Of a stretch of 64,000 bases of DNA, positions 31,201 to 42,015 are shown one piece after another. Source of the stretch: Gautieria morchelliformis (Eukaryota; Basidiomycota; Agaricomycetes; Gomphales; Gomphaceae); NCBI GenBank assembly GCA_015179125.1, contig WHVA01000042.1, positions 62,001-126,000 on the forward strand. Reading direction: 5' to 3'. Positions within the stretch are counted from its first letter, which is position 1. The number at the start of each line of letters is the position of its first letter. The notes below the pieces were generated by a model. It was not told the origin of the DNA, ran no database searches, and saw only the letters and a list, made by a program, of their open reading frames with translations. A program made the position numbers and the translations under genes.

Positions 31201-33586
31201 TTCCGATTGGTGCTTCCAGGATTACCAGCTGACAATCCCCAACAATCTGAGGAGGCTAGTCATATCGGTCCTGGTGGTAATTGCAAGTGCCGGCGTTGTT
31301 TTGTTGGTGGGCCTGCTGGGGTGCGAGAGTCAGATGAGGGTTATCATGCTTTGCACAAGGTAAGAACTGTCTGCCTCCTACTATTCGTTTGGATAACATG
31401 GGATCAGCCGGGGGTGCCATGTACGGTGGAACACTCTTTGACTGAAATCCGGCGACAATTAGACAAGGCCGTGGATGGGTCTCTGGCCCCAGTGAGCAGC
31501 ATGCAGACGGCATCCGGAACTAAGGATCGGGTGACCCAGGGATGGATCCTCAAGATAATCGCCAAAGTCAAAGAACTCAAGAAGAGCGATCCAGGGCGAT
31601 CCTTTGAATCAGTCCGTGCTGAAACTAAGATGTGGTTAGAGAACCAGCCGCATCATCTGTGGAGTCCCATATTAACAATTCGAGGTATTTGATGAGGCTC
31701 ACGTGAGCATCTACTTTCAATTCATGCGCCTCCTTTGATAGGTTTGGACCCTCATCGCGATACTCCTGTGGAAATTCTCCACACAGTCCTTCTGGGGTCT
31801 GTCAAATACATCTGGCATAGTTTGCATGCGAGCATCAACGACATGCAACGCGAGCAGTTTATCACACGCCTTCAATGCACTGATATACGCGGGCTTTCTG
31901 TTCCTCCGATACGTGCATCTTACATGTCTCAGAATCGAAATGGCCTTGTCGGGAAACATTTCAAGACGCTAATGCAGACAATGCTCTTCCACGTCCATGG
32001 AATTGTGCCTAGCGCCATGTTCAAGCTCATCAACTCAATGGGCAAATTGGGTGCAGTTCTCTGGTATCATAGCATCCCCAACTTGGACCAGTATCTCGTG
32101 AGTCTGTTCATTTGGTCGCATTTGTATGAACTATGTCGATTGTTGAGTTTGGCGCAGGGTGACCTACGCATCCTCATCGCTAATGTGCTGGATGCATTTG
32201 ACCTGGTAGACCCCGCCCGGATCCTTGAAAAAGGGAAACTCCACATTCTGGCGCACCTCGTGGAAGATGTTGAACGTTTTGGCCCTGCCATACGGTACGC
32301 CACGGAAGTATTTGAATCATTCAACCATGTCTTTCGCATGTGCTCAGTCCTTAGCAATCACCAGTCTCCAGGTCAGGACATCGCCCGTAAATGTGCCAGC
32401 CTTGAACGTGTCAAGCATATCCTCAGCAGCAGCTTTTGGTTGACCAAGGATGGAGAATGGGTGCAGGCTGCTCCTCAGGTCCGTGGCATTGTAAAACGGC
32501 ATTCAATCATACAGACTCATCTGGGGTGGGCTCCACCACCTACATGGAGCCCTGGTATAATGACACCAGGTCCAAAGAACACCCGTGTGCTATGTCTGTG
32601 GACGGAAATTTGCAATAACGGAGACAAAGTCTTGTTTCCCATCCCGCCTGAAGGTTTCACATGGTATGATGCCATGTCTGTCATTGCCCAGTCAGGGGAC
32701 TTGTGTCACCTGGGCACCTGGGTTTGCGTGGATGGCACGGTGGGTTTCACCAGTTTTCTCATGCTGTGAACAGCAGCACCTACTGATCATACATTAGAAC
32801 GACACTCCGTGGCTGGGTCGAATCCGTCGTTTGCTCTTACCCCAGGAACGCACTTCCCATGGCTGTGTCATCCTCGAACGCTTCATCGTTTCAGACACCA
32901 TGGACCCACACTACGAGATGCCGTTTCTCACCAGATCAGAACATGAACGGCATGTAACTGTGCTACCCAAGGTTTGTTCCCTCATGTTATGCACATATCC
33001 GCACAAACTGAGGTAGCGGCAGCATGTTAAGTTCCACTTCAATGCCCAGCATGATTGTCACTCAGGCGAATGCGTGCTCAGCGGCTGTCGTTTGCGCCCC
33101 CAGGAACGTGAGGTCACAGAGCACACAGTGCCTGTGCTAGCTCATGCTGATGATGCACATTTCATCATCAACCTCCATGCTCTGCATAATGCGAGCATTC
33201 TACGAGAAATGTTGCCCCGCCATCTCACCGCACCGACCCCCATCCATGTCTATTCCAAGGCTTTCCATTATCAAACGGCCACCCAATTACGTGTTACACA
33301 GGATCAAAAACGTAAGACCAGTGCTGCAAAATCCAAGGCAACCCGCTTGGAAAATAAGCGGAAAAGGCAAATAGCCCAAAGCAATTGTATTGTTGACCTG
33401 TCAATCGGCGACGACAGTGTGGAATCCGATGGGGACTTGGAAGCCATACCTGAAGAAGCCAACGAGTGGCCTGATAAGGAAGCTGACAGCACTATCGATG
33501 TAGATGCCCGATCCGATGGTGAGGCCGAGCTTCCTGCAGTTCGTTCACGTCGTGCACGCGGTGTCAAGCGCAAGAAACTCAATTAA
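28213..33586 (+). CDS. Transposase gene of the Plavaka-like element (multi-exon)
   Basis: The start is proposed at ATG 28213 (MDVPPILPLAKDSLV), with a first intron ending CTCCTACAG before DFDGTAMPGWLADSD. A Cys/His-rich segment lies near 29420-29510 (CQTCQ...HWIC...H). The core includes LPRLRLSQRHMEMFLWVMKE, YPEDTKGPVSEIWQATRWKE, LYTSFVFLWADDVGGNTSK, LPADNPQQSEEASHIG with a Cys cluster, LDPHRDTPVEILHTVLLG (after an intron at about 31685-31739), and LAHLVEDVERFGPAIRYATE. It ends in a charged tail at TAA 33586. Introns of about 50-100 bp separate the pieces; I did not fix every junction. The catalytic residues were not assigned. No obvious lesion was found, but intactness is unproven. Confidence 0.65.
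28550..28771 (+). repeat. 111-bp in-frame tandem duplication in transposase N-terminus
   Basis: The block GGCAAACCTTCCAATATCAA... occurs at 28550 and again at 28661, offset 111 bp (37 codons), with a few transitions between copies. It repeats a peptide around PGKPSNIKxSTALVTASNP. Confidence 0.9.
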
Positions 33587-33799
33587 ATATTTTCTGGATG
33601 CAGAGTGTGAGCTTCCCGATCTCACACACTCCTCACATGTTACTTGTTTTTTTTTCATGTTCCATTTGTTTTTTCTTAGGCACCCAGTCAATGCAACAAT
33701 AGTGTTCCACACATATATCATCCACTCGTTTCAACCCTCACTTTTTCATCCTTGTCCTCTCCCGCCTCTTCGCCCCCACATCTACGCTCTTTCTCTCAC

Positions 33800-35322
33800 A
33801 TGGCTGCCACTCCCAGCTCGTATTCCGGGCCTGGCACTCCTGGTGGCATCCCATACGGTGACATGTTCCCTTTGTCTACACCCAGTTCTGATCCGCCATC
33901 CTCTATCCTGACCTCAAGAACCAATGCCCCTGAAAGTACTATCCCTCGCCGTGACCGAGGAAGCATCCAAGAGCGCATTGCACGCAAAATCCGCGAACAA
34001 GCTGACCGTGACAGTGCCAGCAACCTAATTGACCCCAACCTCCCCAGTACGTTTGACGCGCTTAGGCCCACAGTACCCACAGCACTTGCCCTAAGCAAAC
34101 GCACCCGTGAAGAACCCTCAGAAGATGAGGAAGAAGACTATGATGCCTACACTGACTTGCGCTCAGTACGCCGGGGTGACTCCATGCAGCTTGTTGTGAC
34201 TATCAAGTCTACCAAGCGGTTCAAACCTGAATCCGCGGCCAATCTTGATCGCTTTGCCATGGTATCGATGCTACTCTTGCTCTCACGTCATGCCTGACTT
34301 TGCGTCTCTTTCAGAGTGATTTACCCACCCAGCTCATTCTCACAGCTGCTTGGCTTCTTGAAGTACGTGACAATCTTATGACGACGGGACCTTCAGAGCC
34401 AAGCACATGGAAGATACCATCTGCCCTGCAGGTAAACTCTTAGACAGCATGCGATGCACACTTACTAATCGCTGTTGTAGACGGATATAAAAAAATACGC
34501 CACCTGCATCATACTATCACCCTTCTTGACGTCATATCAAAGTAGTGTACCCGCCAAATCTGTGATGGTACTCACATTGTGTGTTACAGCCTCTTCCATA
34601 TCTAATGATTCATCTAGGCTGCCATGCGTGAGTTGGCTATCAGCTCCCTACCCCCCGAGAAAGAGGCCCATAAAATCAAGGTGGTTGTGTCTGCTATTGG
34701 CACGCAACTTACAAACGCTCGCAATCTTATCAAGACAGAGGTACGCAGTATTCATCCGCATTGGTCACATTGATTAAATCTTTGGGCCTATGTTGTCGCA
34801 GGTGCTGCGCACCCTCAATGACGACTGCCCTCCAGCAGAACGCCACATTGCCGCTCTATGCCACAGCATCCTTGCCAAATCCAAAACTGGCCTTAAGGCA
34901 ACTGTGCACGTGCATACGCGCATTGCCCTCCTGGTATGGTCATTCGTCTCAAGCTCGACATGCAGTTGATTTGATGCACTAGCGCACGGCACTGGACCAT
35001 CAACAATCAGTGTCTCCTGACATGACATGGTCCTCTGTGGATGCGGAGATGCGTGATTTGGAGAGCCAAAGCACTAGCAAGGAAGAGCGTGCTATGTAAG
35101 GAAATTCTCTCTTATGCAATAACATTCTAAACCTCAAATTTGGATAGACACTTGAAAGCTATTCTGGAGCTTGACATCGCCGACTATCCCCGCCCAGCAG
35201 ATGAGTACGTGCAGTATCCGACTACTGCAACGAAAGATTTGGAGGAGTGGCAGAAGATTTGTGATCGCCATGCAGGTAAAGTGGAAGTGGAAATCAAGCG
35301 GGCGGGACGTAGCAGGCGATAA
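33800..35322 (+). CDS. Second gene of the Plavaka-like element, function unknown
   Basis: The start is ATG 33800 (MAATPSSYSGPGTPGGIPYG). Exons joined by short GT-AG introns read LDRFAM / SDLPTQLILTAAWLLEVRDN ... IPSALQ / TDIKKYATCIILSPFL ... AKSVM / AAMRELAISSLPPEKEAHK ... LIKTE / VLRTLNDDCPPAERH ... RIALL / RTALDHQQSVSPDMTW ... ERAI / HLKAILELDIADYPRPADE ... GRSRR, stop 35320-35322. The N-terminus is Ser/Pro-rich and acidic, the rest helical and charged. The open frame across seven exons suggests selection. The position resembles the second (TnpA-like) gene of CACTA elements, but no homology could be tested. Confidence 0.7.
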
Positions 35323-35798
35323 ATTTACGATGGCACGCAGTGACCCCCATACCATCCCGAAGAGTTTCTTTAGACATTGAATACACATTATACACGTTAT
35401 CCAAGCATTTTAGAACGATAAGGCCAAGCTAAAAAATTGCTTTTGGAAGCTTACAGCGACCTGTGGGAATGGTCTAATGGTAGGGACATCAGACGTATAA
35501 TGTGTCCTTGCCCTGACGGTGCAATCTAACATTTAGTAGGGCTTTCAAGCAGGTGGTGACAAGCTGCGTTAAAAGATTTTATATACGAGTGTCGCATGCT
35601 ACACTCAAGGACGATGTAGATGTACCGGAAAGCTTGCATTGTTTGTGGCTAGAAGCTTTCCCATGGAGGTTGAGCAAAGGTGGCACATTCACAAAGCCTC
35701 CTCTAACTTTCATGCGTACCTCCTGCAGAGGTTGGAGCTCAGTCTTGAGGGGACTCCGGCGAACTCCTGCTAAGACCCTCACTCACGCGCATGCGCGG
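35323..35798. other. 3' non-coding region of the Plavaka-like element
   Basis: No gene is seen. A tRNA-like D-arm (GGTCTAATGGTAGGG near 35470) is present but the rest of a tRNA is not convincing. Confidence 0.5.
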
Positions 35799-35819
35799 CC
35801 TCAAATACAAACGGGGGTG
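35799..35819 (-). repeat. Terminal inverted repeat, right
   Basis: The minus strand starts CACCCCCGTTTGTATTTG. It is followed by the TA duplication and the rest of the Copia A LTR. Confidence 0.85.
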
Positions 35820-35821
35820 TA

Positions 35822-35982
35822 TAGCATGACATAAATTCGTGTGATCATCGTCTGCGCCGACGTCTGTCATGAATATAATTTCTGTTTCTTTTTTATTTTT
35901 CTTTTGTTTTTCTTTCTTTCTTTATTAGTTTCTTTTTATATATAAACGATTTGAAGTGAAAATAATTGCGTTTATCACAACA
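35822..35982 (-). repeat. Copia A 3' LTR, inner part
   Basis: This completes the LTR begun at 26825. On the minus strand it starts TGTTGTGATAAACGC, preceded by the polypurine tract GAAGGGGTG. Confidence 0.95.
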
Positions 35983-35989
35983 CACCCCT

Positions 35990-38900
35990 TCAAACATGTG
36001 TGATCCCGAGATGATCGAGGGTAGAGACATGTTTGCGTGGTGATAGAGCTTTCGTTAAGATATCAGCGAGGTTATGGAGCGTGGAGATATAATGGAGCTT
36101 AATGTTTCCACTAGCAATCTGATCTCGTGTGTAGTGATAGTGAACGTCGATATGCTTCGTTCGAGTGTTACTGACGTCATTCTCGGAGTGTGCAATGAAG
36201 GATTGATTGTCGGTGAATAGAGGGATTGGAATGAAATTGATTTTGAAATCATTGGCAAGTCGTATCAACCAGATCCCTTCGGCTGATGCGAAGGAGCCGG
36301 CAACTAGTTCTGATTCCATTGACGATCGGGTGACAAGCCCCTGCTTCTTGGAAGCCCATGAGACAGGTGATCCGTTGAAGGTAAAGATCCACCCTGATGT
36401 TGACTTCCTGTCGTTCGAATCTCCTGCAAAATCTGCGTCCGTGAAGCCGGTGAGATTGTGTGCGTACCCTTCTACTCCCTTACCCTCCTGTTTGAAAAGG
36501 ATTCCGTGGTCTCGGGTTTGTAGAAGGTATTGTACGATTCTTTTTGCTGCTTCCCAGTGCTGGAGTGATGGTTTCGATGTGAACTGAGCACATTTGTTCG
36601 TAGCGTAAGAAATGTCTGGTCGAGTGGCGATGGCACAGTAGTTGATGCTTACTATGAGGGAGGCATACGGTATGTCAATATATGTGTCACTGATGGATGA
36701 TTTTTGGAATTTAGCAGCGCTATCCATTGGTGACTTGGTGGGTTTCCCAATCACTATATTGAATCGTTTCACAACCGTGTTGATGAACGCTGGTTGTGAG
36801 ATGTGTATTGTACCTGCCTCTCAATCTCGTTTGATCTTAACTCCTAGCAATCATTCTGGGGTTCCAAGGTCTTGGATATCAAATGATCCACCTATGTCTC
36901 GGATCATTTGATCCATTGACTCTGTGGAATTAGCGGCGAGGAGACCGTCATCGACGTACCATCCGGCCAGTTCGATCGAGTGATGGTCCCTGAACCGGAA
37001 GAATACGGTGGAGTCGGCATGTCCTGCTGTGAAACCTAGTGCCTCTAATCCTCTCTTTAGAGTCTGATGCCAGACTCGTCCTGACTGTTTGAGCCCGTAT
37101 ATCCCTTTGTGTAATTTACACACAAGGTGTTCCTGCCCTTTGACGATAAAACCCTCGGGTTGACGCATATATACGTCGTCTTCAAGTTTCCCGTTAAGGT
37201 ATGCACCTTTGATGTCGATATGTCGTAGCTCTAGATCATATCTACAGGTGAGGGCGAGAATGAGTCTAATGGTCGTGAATCTGATAGTAGGTGAGAATGT
37301 CTCATTGAAATCGAGTCCTTCAATTTGTGTAAATCCTTGTGCGACGAGTCTCGATTTGAATTTGTCGACTGCTCCTAGGTTGTCTCGCTTGACTCTGAAG
37401 ACCCATCTGTTTCCAACGATGTTGGTGTTGGGAGGTCTCTCTACTAGTGTCCAGGTATGGTAACCCATGAGGGTATCATATTCCGCCTGGCACGAGGGTC
37501 TCCAGTATTCTGCTTCTGGTGAGTTCATCGCCTCTCTGTAACTGTTTGGCTCATCTTCTGCTAGAGTCACGAATACGCTCTCTGTGTATTCAAGATCTGC
37601 AATTCCAAAGGCCATTGCGGCCATCTCCGTTTGCATCGTCTGTAGGCGTTTGCCCCGACCATATGTGGAATTATTGGGGTCGAGCCAAGGACCTTGTTCA
37701 AAATCCTTGGGTGCATGCTCTGTTTCATCCGATCCTTCATTCGAAGTGACGTCAGTGGTCGGTTCACTTGGTGCGTGATCGGATTCAGATTCGTCAATAG
37801 AGATCGGTGCGTATCTCAATGGTGTGAATGTGATGCATGGATCTTGATTCAGTGTGTCGGATGGATCTGGTGATGGTATCGTGGCTCGAGTGAAAGTGGT
37901 GGTCAGGTTCTTTGTCCAAAGATCGGGTAAGTCATCATTATCTGTTGCATGTATGGTGACTCTTTCGATATGATTGGACTCATCGAATATAACGTCCCTT
38001 GCTTTTAGGACGGTATGGGTTCGGGGTATCCACACTTTGTACACCTTCAAGTTGTCATAGTATCCTACAAAGATGCCTTCCACTGACTTGAATTGGTTTT
38101 TCAGTCGTGTCGCTTTTGGTATGAGAGCCCAACATTTCGATCCATAAATCCTAAACCAGTCGATCTTGGGTTTCGTGCCCCAGAATGCTTCGTGAGGTGA
38201 GATTCCAAGTCGCGAGTGTAGGATTTGGTTTCTGACGAAATTGATCGTATGCATGGCCGACACCCAAAACCTCCCCGTAAGGCCAGCATCATGTCTGATC
38301 ATGAGTGCTCCTTCTTGGAGTGTTCTGTTATATCGCTCAGCAATACCGTTGTGCTCAGGTGTGTGTGGGGAAGTGGTTTCATGGATTATGCCAGACTTAG
38401 CGCATATGTCCTGGAATTCCTTCCCGATGTACTCTCCTCCGTTATCACTTCTGATCCTCTTGATAGTGGCATTCTTTTGCCTTGATAACCAGGCTGCATA
38501 CAATCTGAATGAGGCAGCTACGGTGGCACATTCTTTGTTTTTGAGAAAATTGATGTTGGCGAGGCGAGGCTTTGCATCGATCCAAGTGACAAAATATCTG
38601 AAATTTCCAATCGATGCCTCGAATGGACCACATAGATCTGAGACGATGAGATCTCCTATCTCTTCAGGCAGTTTCTCGACCTTTTGAAATGGAGCTCGTG
38701 TCTGTTTCCCGTGAGGACAGTTGACACACTGAGGATTAGAGCCGTGATGAACTCCTGGATCGAAATTCTTGACGGTCTGTAACTTTCTCATGTTCTCGAT
38801 GGTGTGATAACTCGGGTGTCCTAGTCTATGATGCCATAGAGTAGGGCCGGAGGGTTCTGACACAAGGTCAGCAACTTCGTCTTTGGATTTAATGGGGAAT

Positions 38901-40378
38901 GCAACGTAAGTGTAGAGGTTGTTCTCCTTTGGTCCATATGCTAATCTCCTTCCATCGAGTACTAGCCATGAGAGGTATTTCCCAAAATGTACGCTGACAT
39001 TGGAGTTGGTCATTCTCCCTACAGAGAGTAGGTTGGATCTGAGTTTCGGGGCCTAGATGACGTCGACAAGGGTTATGGGTACATCTTCGAGTTCCCAGTG
39101 AGGGTCAGAGACGATTCTGATGCGAATGGTCCCCCGTTGGTCTGCAGTAAAGGACTCCCCGTTGGCTATGTCGATTTTAATCGGCGGTATGGCATACATG
39201 TCCTGAAACAAATCTTTGTTTCCGGAGATGTGACTAGATGCTGCTGAGTTGATCAACCATTTGAACGTGTCATCAGAAGGTGAAGATACTGATTCTGTCT
39301 TCATGATAACTTGGTTGATACACTCGATTTGTGTGGGTGCGTCTAGGGTTGCCATCATGATGAGGTTAGTCGGTGTCTGTTCGGCTAGCTGTGCTGCATC
39401 AGGTGTCGCTCTGGGGGTCGTTGTCACTTTGGTAGCGAAAGCATTTCCTGGTTTTGAGAAGGTAGGGTTATTCTGTTCCCTGTTCTTCATCCAAGGTGCC
39501 TGACCCTCTGCTCCTCCACCCGGCGCATAGCATCGAGCAACGGAATGTCCTTTCCTCCCACAGTTGTTACATACAAATGGTGCTTTTGATGAGTTCGATG
39601 GGGTAGGATCATTGGTATGTACAGTAGGTTGGTAGCTACTCTGTTGTCTGTCCTGTGGGGGTCGATTCGGTTTCGCTCGTGCAATAAATGCAGTCGTCAT
39701 CTGGTCTGACAATTCCAGTGAACTCAGATCAGCTTCATGAGCCTCGAGACGTTCTTCTATCTCGTCTGGAACTCTGGTGATCATTCTGATCGTCTGTGAA
39801 ATAGCCCTCCATGATTCCGGAAGGTTTCTGAGTATCGTCGCAGCATGAGTGGAATCGGCAATGATTTCACCCATCTTTTTAAGCTGACTTCTGAACTCTC
39901 TCATAGTCGTGAGATATGTGATGACAGAATGTCCCTCGACCATGTGGAAAGATTCGTATCTGGTCCGAACAACATTAATTTTGCTCGGATCAGTAGATTC
40001 GAATTTCCTGATGATGATGTCCCAGGCGGCCTTCGCCTGGTCTGTATCATCAATTGCCGTCTGTAATTCTGGTGAGATGCATAACAAAATCTGGTTATAT
40101 GCAGAATTGTTTCTATCGTTCCACTCAGCAATTAATTGTGTGAGTGGTGTGCTCCCGATGTGGGGTACACCAGCTGTCATAATAACTGCGGCATCTGTGA
40201 TGGTGGGGATAAGATCGTTGCCGATGATCGTGTCGTACAGGCCCCTGTCTCTGGAAGTGGCCATTAGCTCCCTCTTCCAAGAGGTCCAGTTGTCCCGTCC
40301 GAGTCTGGGTTTGACATCACGAAATTTGTGAATGTCATGTTTCGGATGAGATGTGGCAATAGAAGTCGTTTGAGCCAT
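35990..40378 (-). pseudogene. Copia A Gag-Pol polyprotein with three stops
   Basis: ATG 40378 starts a gag (MAQTTSIATSHPKHDIHKF) with a CCHC knuckle CNNCGRKGHSVARC. The protease active site reads WLINSAASSHIS instead of D-S-G, so the catalytic Asp is lost (GAC to AAC). The integrase has the HHCC motif and D-D-E region (SDLCGPF, SDNGGEYIG, TPEHNGIAERYN). Reverse transcriptase has WYVDDGLLA, and RNase H has GFTDADFAGD and SSMESELVAG. Stops lie at 39053-39055 (TAG after VDVI) and just below 36851, where two TGA codons occur close together, one where Trp and one where Arg is expected. The frame ends at 35990. It is a recently inactivated copy. Confidence 0.9.
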
Positions 40379-40385
40379 GGAAAGA

Positions 40386-40402
40386 CGATGAGACTTTTAA
40401 TC
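40386..40402 (-). promoter_or_regulatory. Copia A primer-binding site (tRNA-Lys-UUU anticodon arm)
   Basis: Directly inside the 5' LTR the minus strand reads GATTAAAAGTCTCATCG. Its complement contains GACTTTTAATC, with the loop CTTTTAA and two paired stem bases on each side as in the anticodon arm of tRNA-Lys(UUU). This fits priming by a 5' tRNA half cut in the anticodon region. The exact match to this fungus's tRNA gene is not tested. Confidence 0.65.
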
Positions 40403-41472
40403 TTTTGGATTAAGGTGTCAACTAGTGCCTTTTAACAAGTAGAATCTATTGCCTAGTGATTGAAATCACTGCGTTCGCCCCTCTTCTACGTGCTGACTAA
40501 GCCTTTCGAGGCGCGTCCAGCACTGATGAATGGGAGTCACGTGACCGTGTCGACAGAAGAACGGTGTCGATCCAAGGGATAGTCAAATCAAAAGCGTTCG
40601 CTTTTAAGGTAGTATAGAGTAAACAGTGATAGTAGACCCTCGACAAAGATTTAGAATAAACTATCAAGATCTGAGCTCTGTAGCTATCAAACAAGACTAC
40701 AGCAATTTCAGGAGGCAGAATAATCGATTCTGGATAATTTCGTTCATACATTTGTACTAGCTATTTATACTATATTGATAGTAACTACTAGTGTTCAAGA
40801 TATTGGATGGATGGGTCGAAAAACTACTTTGTAACTAAGGGGTGACTGATTTATAGTCATAAAGTCATGGGGTGATAGGGATGGTGTTAGGATTGTCTGG
40901 GCTTTGGAATAGAGATCTGTACCTAGTATACAAAGCCCCTGTCCACATGATGTTAAGATAATAATCAGTCAGACGTGTCATGGTATTAGAATAGAAAATG
41001 GATCTGAGTCTACCCTGCCCAGCATATATGCTGGTCTTGGAGATGGGGCCGCTGTCTCTGTGCCCTTTCTGTGGGGCAGCTGATTGAATATGTATACTGC
41101 AGGTGACTTTCTCAGGTCGCTCCACAGCACGCTATACCCCTGCGCAGTCTTTTGTTCTCTGCAGCGTTTGGTGCCCGCACCCCTCGGTGCCTATGGCCTG
41201 GCGCCTGTCGACGTCATGGCCGATGCCATCACTCGATAGGCGCGCCGTCCCTGATCGACCACACGTGGTCGACACTCGAACTCCTGTATATTACCCGATC
41301 TATGAGTAATATAGCATGACATAAATTCGTGTGATCGTCGTCTGCGCCGACGTCTGTCATGAATATAATTTCTGTTTCTTTTTTATTTTTCTTTTGTTTT
41401 TCTTTCTTTCTTTATTAGTTTCTTTTTATATATAAACGATTTGAAGTGAAAATAATTGCGTTTATCACAACA
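40403..41472 (-). repeat. Copia A 5' LTR
   Basis: A complete 1070-bp LTR, starting TTTTGGATTAAGG and ending ATCACAACA on the plus strand. It provides the uninterrupted target sequence of the DNA transposon (near 41306). Confidence 0.95.
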
Positions 41473-42015
41473 GGACCCACCGGACCCACCTCACCGTTCA
41501 TCAAGACCATATGTCCGGCCCTCCTTGTGTTTCGTTGTCAGATATGTTTTCCCGACCCCTTGTTCTTTGCCATTGTTCTACCTTACCCTGAACCCCCCTT
41601 GTAGTCCCATTGTTCCCAATTAGTTAGTTCCCATGCATTATCTACTCGACTTCCGCTTCCCCCGGAATTTGCTTAGTACCATATCATTACCTGTTGTCTC
41701 AGATCTTTGTATAAAAGCCTGTCATGTATGTCTCTTATTCTGCAATCAGATAATCGCCTTCGATACTTGATTTCCTTCGCTCTATCTCCTGTTCTTAGCA
41801 CAGCGAGTCTAGCAAGACCTCAGTCGCTCCGCCTTCCGTCTTCCACCTTCCGCCTCAGTTCCGACTCAAGTTCCGACCAACCTCTAGTTCAGTACTTTCC
41901 GACTTCCGACTCATTCCCAAAATACCTAGGACGATAGTTCATTGGGGGTGCAACCTATAAGTTGAAGCCGCTGTCCTTTCCAGTTCCGACTTAGCAGAAA
42001 TCTCAATACGTAACA
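41473..42015 (+). repeat. Gypsy C 3' LTR, right part
   Basis: It resumes the LTR after Copia A. The TATAAAA box at 41710-41716 is intact here, and AATCAGATAAT starts 34 nt downstream (41744-41754). It ends ATACGTAACA, followed by the target duplication ATCAG. Confidence 0.95.

Larger units (their letters stand above)
27734..35819 (+). mobile_element. Plavaka-like (CMC-type) DNA transposon with two genes
   Basis: The 8086-bp element has inverted ends CACCCCCGTT (10 bp perfect, about 16 of 21 overall) and a TA duplication (27732-27733 and 35820-35821). The uninterrupted target is seen in the other Copia A LTR (...GAGTAATATAGCATG near 41306), which proves the boundaries. It carries a large multi-exon transposase gene and a smaller spliced second gene on the same strand. 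Splice sites and frames look functional where checked, so the element may be autonomous. Assignment to Plavaka rather than another CMC lineage is from remembered motif style and is uncertain. Confidence 0.85.
26825..41472 (-). mobile_element. Copia A: Ty1/copia element inserted in Gypsy C 3' LTR
   Basis: The element is in minus orientation. Its 5' LTR is 40403-41472 (1070 bp). Its 3' LTR is 26825-27733 plus 35822-35982, split by a DNA transposon; the two parts also sum to 1070 bp. The target duplication is AGATC / GGACC, two transitions apart. LTR copies differ at roughly ten sites, so this is a middle-aged insertion. The internal region 35983-40402 carries one gag-pol frame with three stops. 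Confidence 0.95.
19714..42015 (+). mobile_element. Gypsy C: chromodomain Ty3/gypsy element with nested insertions
   Basis: The boundaries are the 5' LTR at 19714 and the end of the split 3' LTR at 42015, with a perfect 5-bp target duplication ATCAG (19709-19713 and 42016-42020). Without the insertion (26825-41472) the element is about 7.7 kb: LTR, gag, pol, antisense gene, polypurine tract, LTR. The LTRs differ at roughly 14 positions, almost all transitions. Key sites of protease and integrase are mutated, and three in-frame TGA codons interrupt the genes. Copia A (26825-41472) sits in its 3' LTR. Confidence 0.95.

Noticed and set aside
35462..35530. tRNA-like sequence in the 3' region of the Plavaka-like element
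   Set aside because: A D-arm-like stretch is present, but there is no convincing T-arm or acceptor stem pairing.
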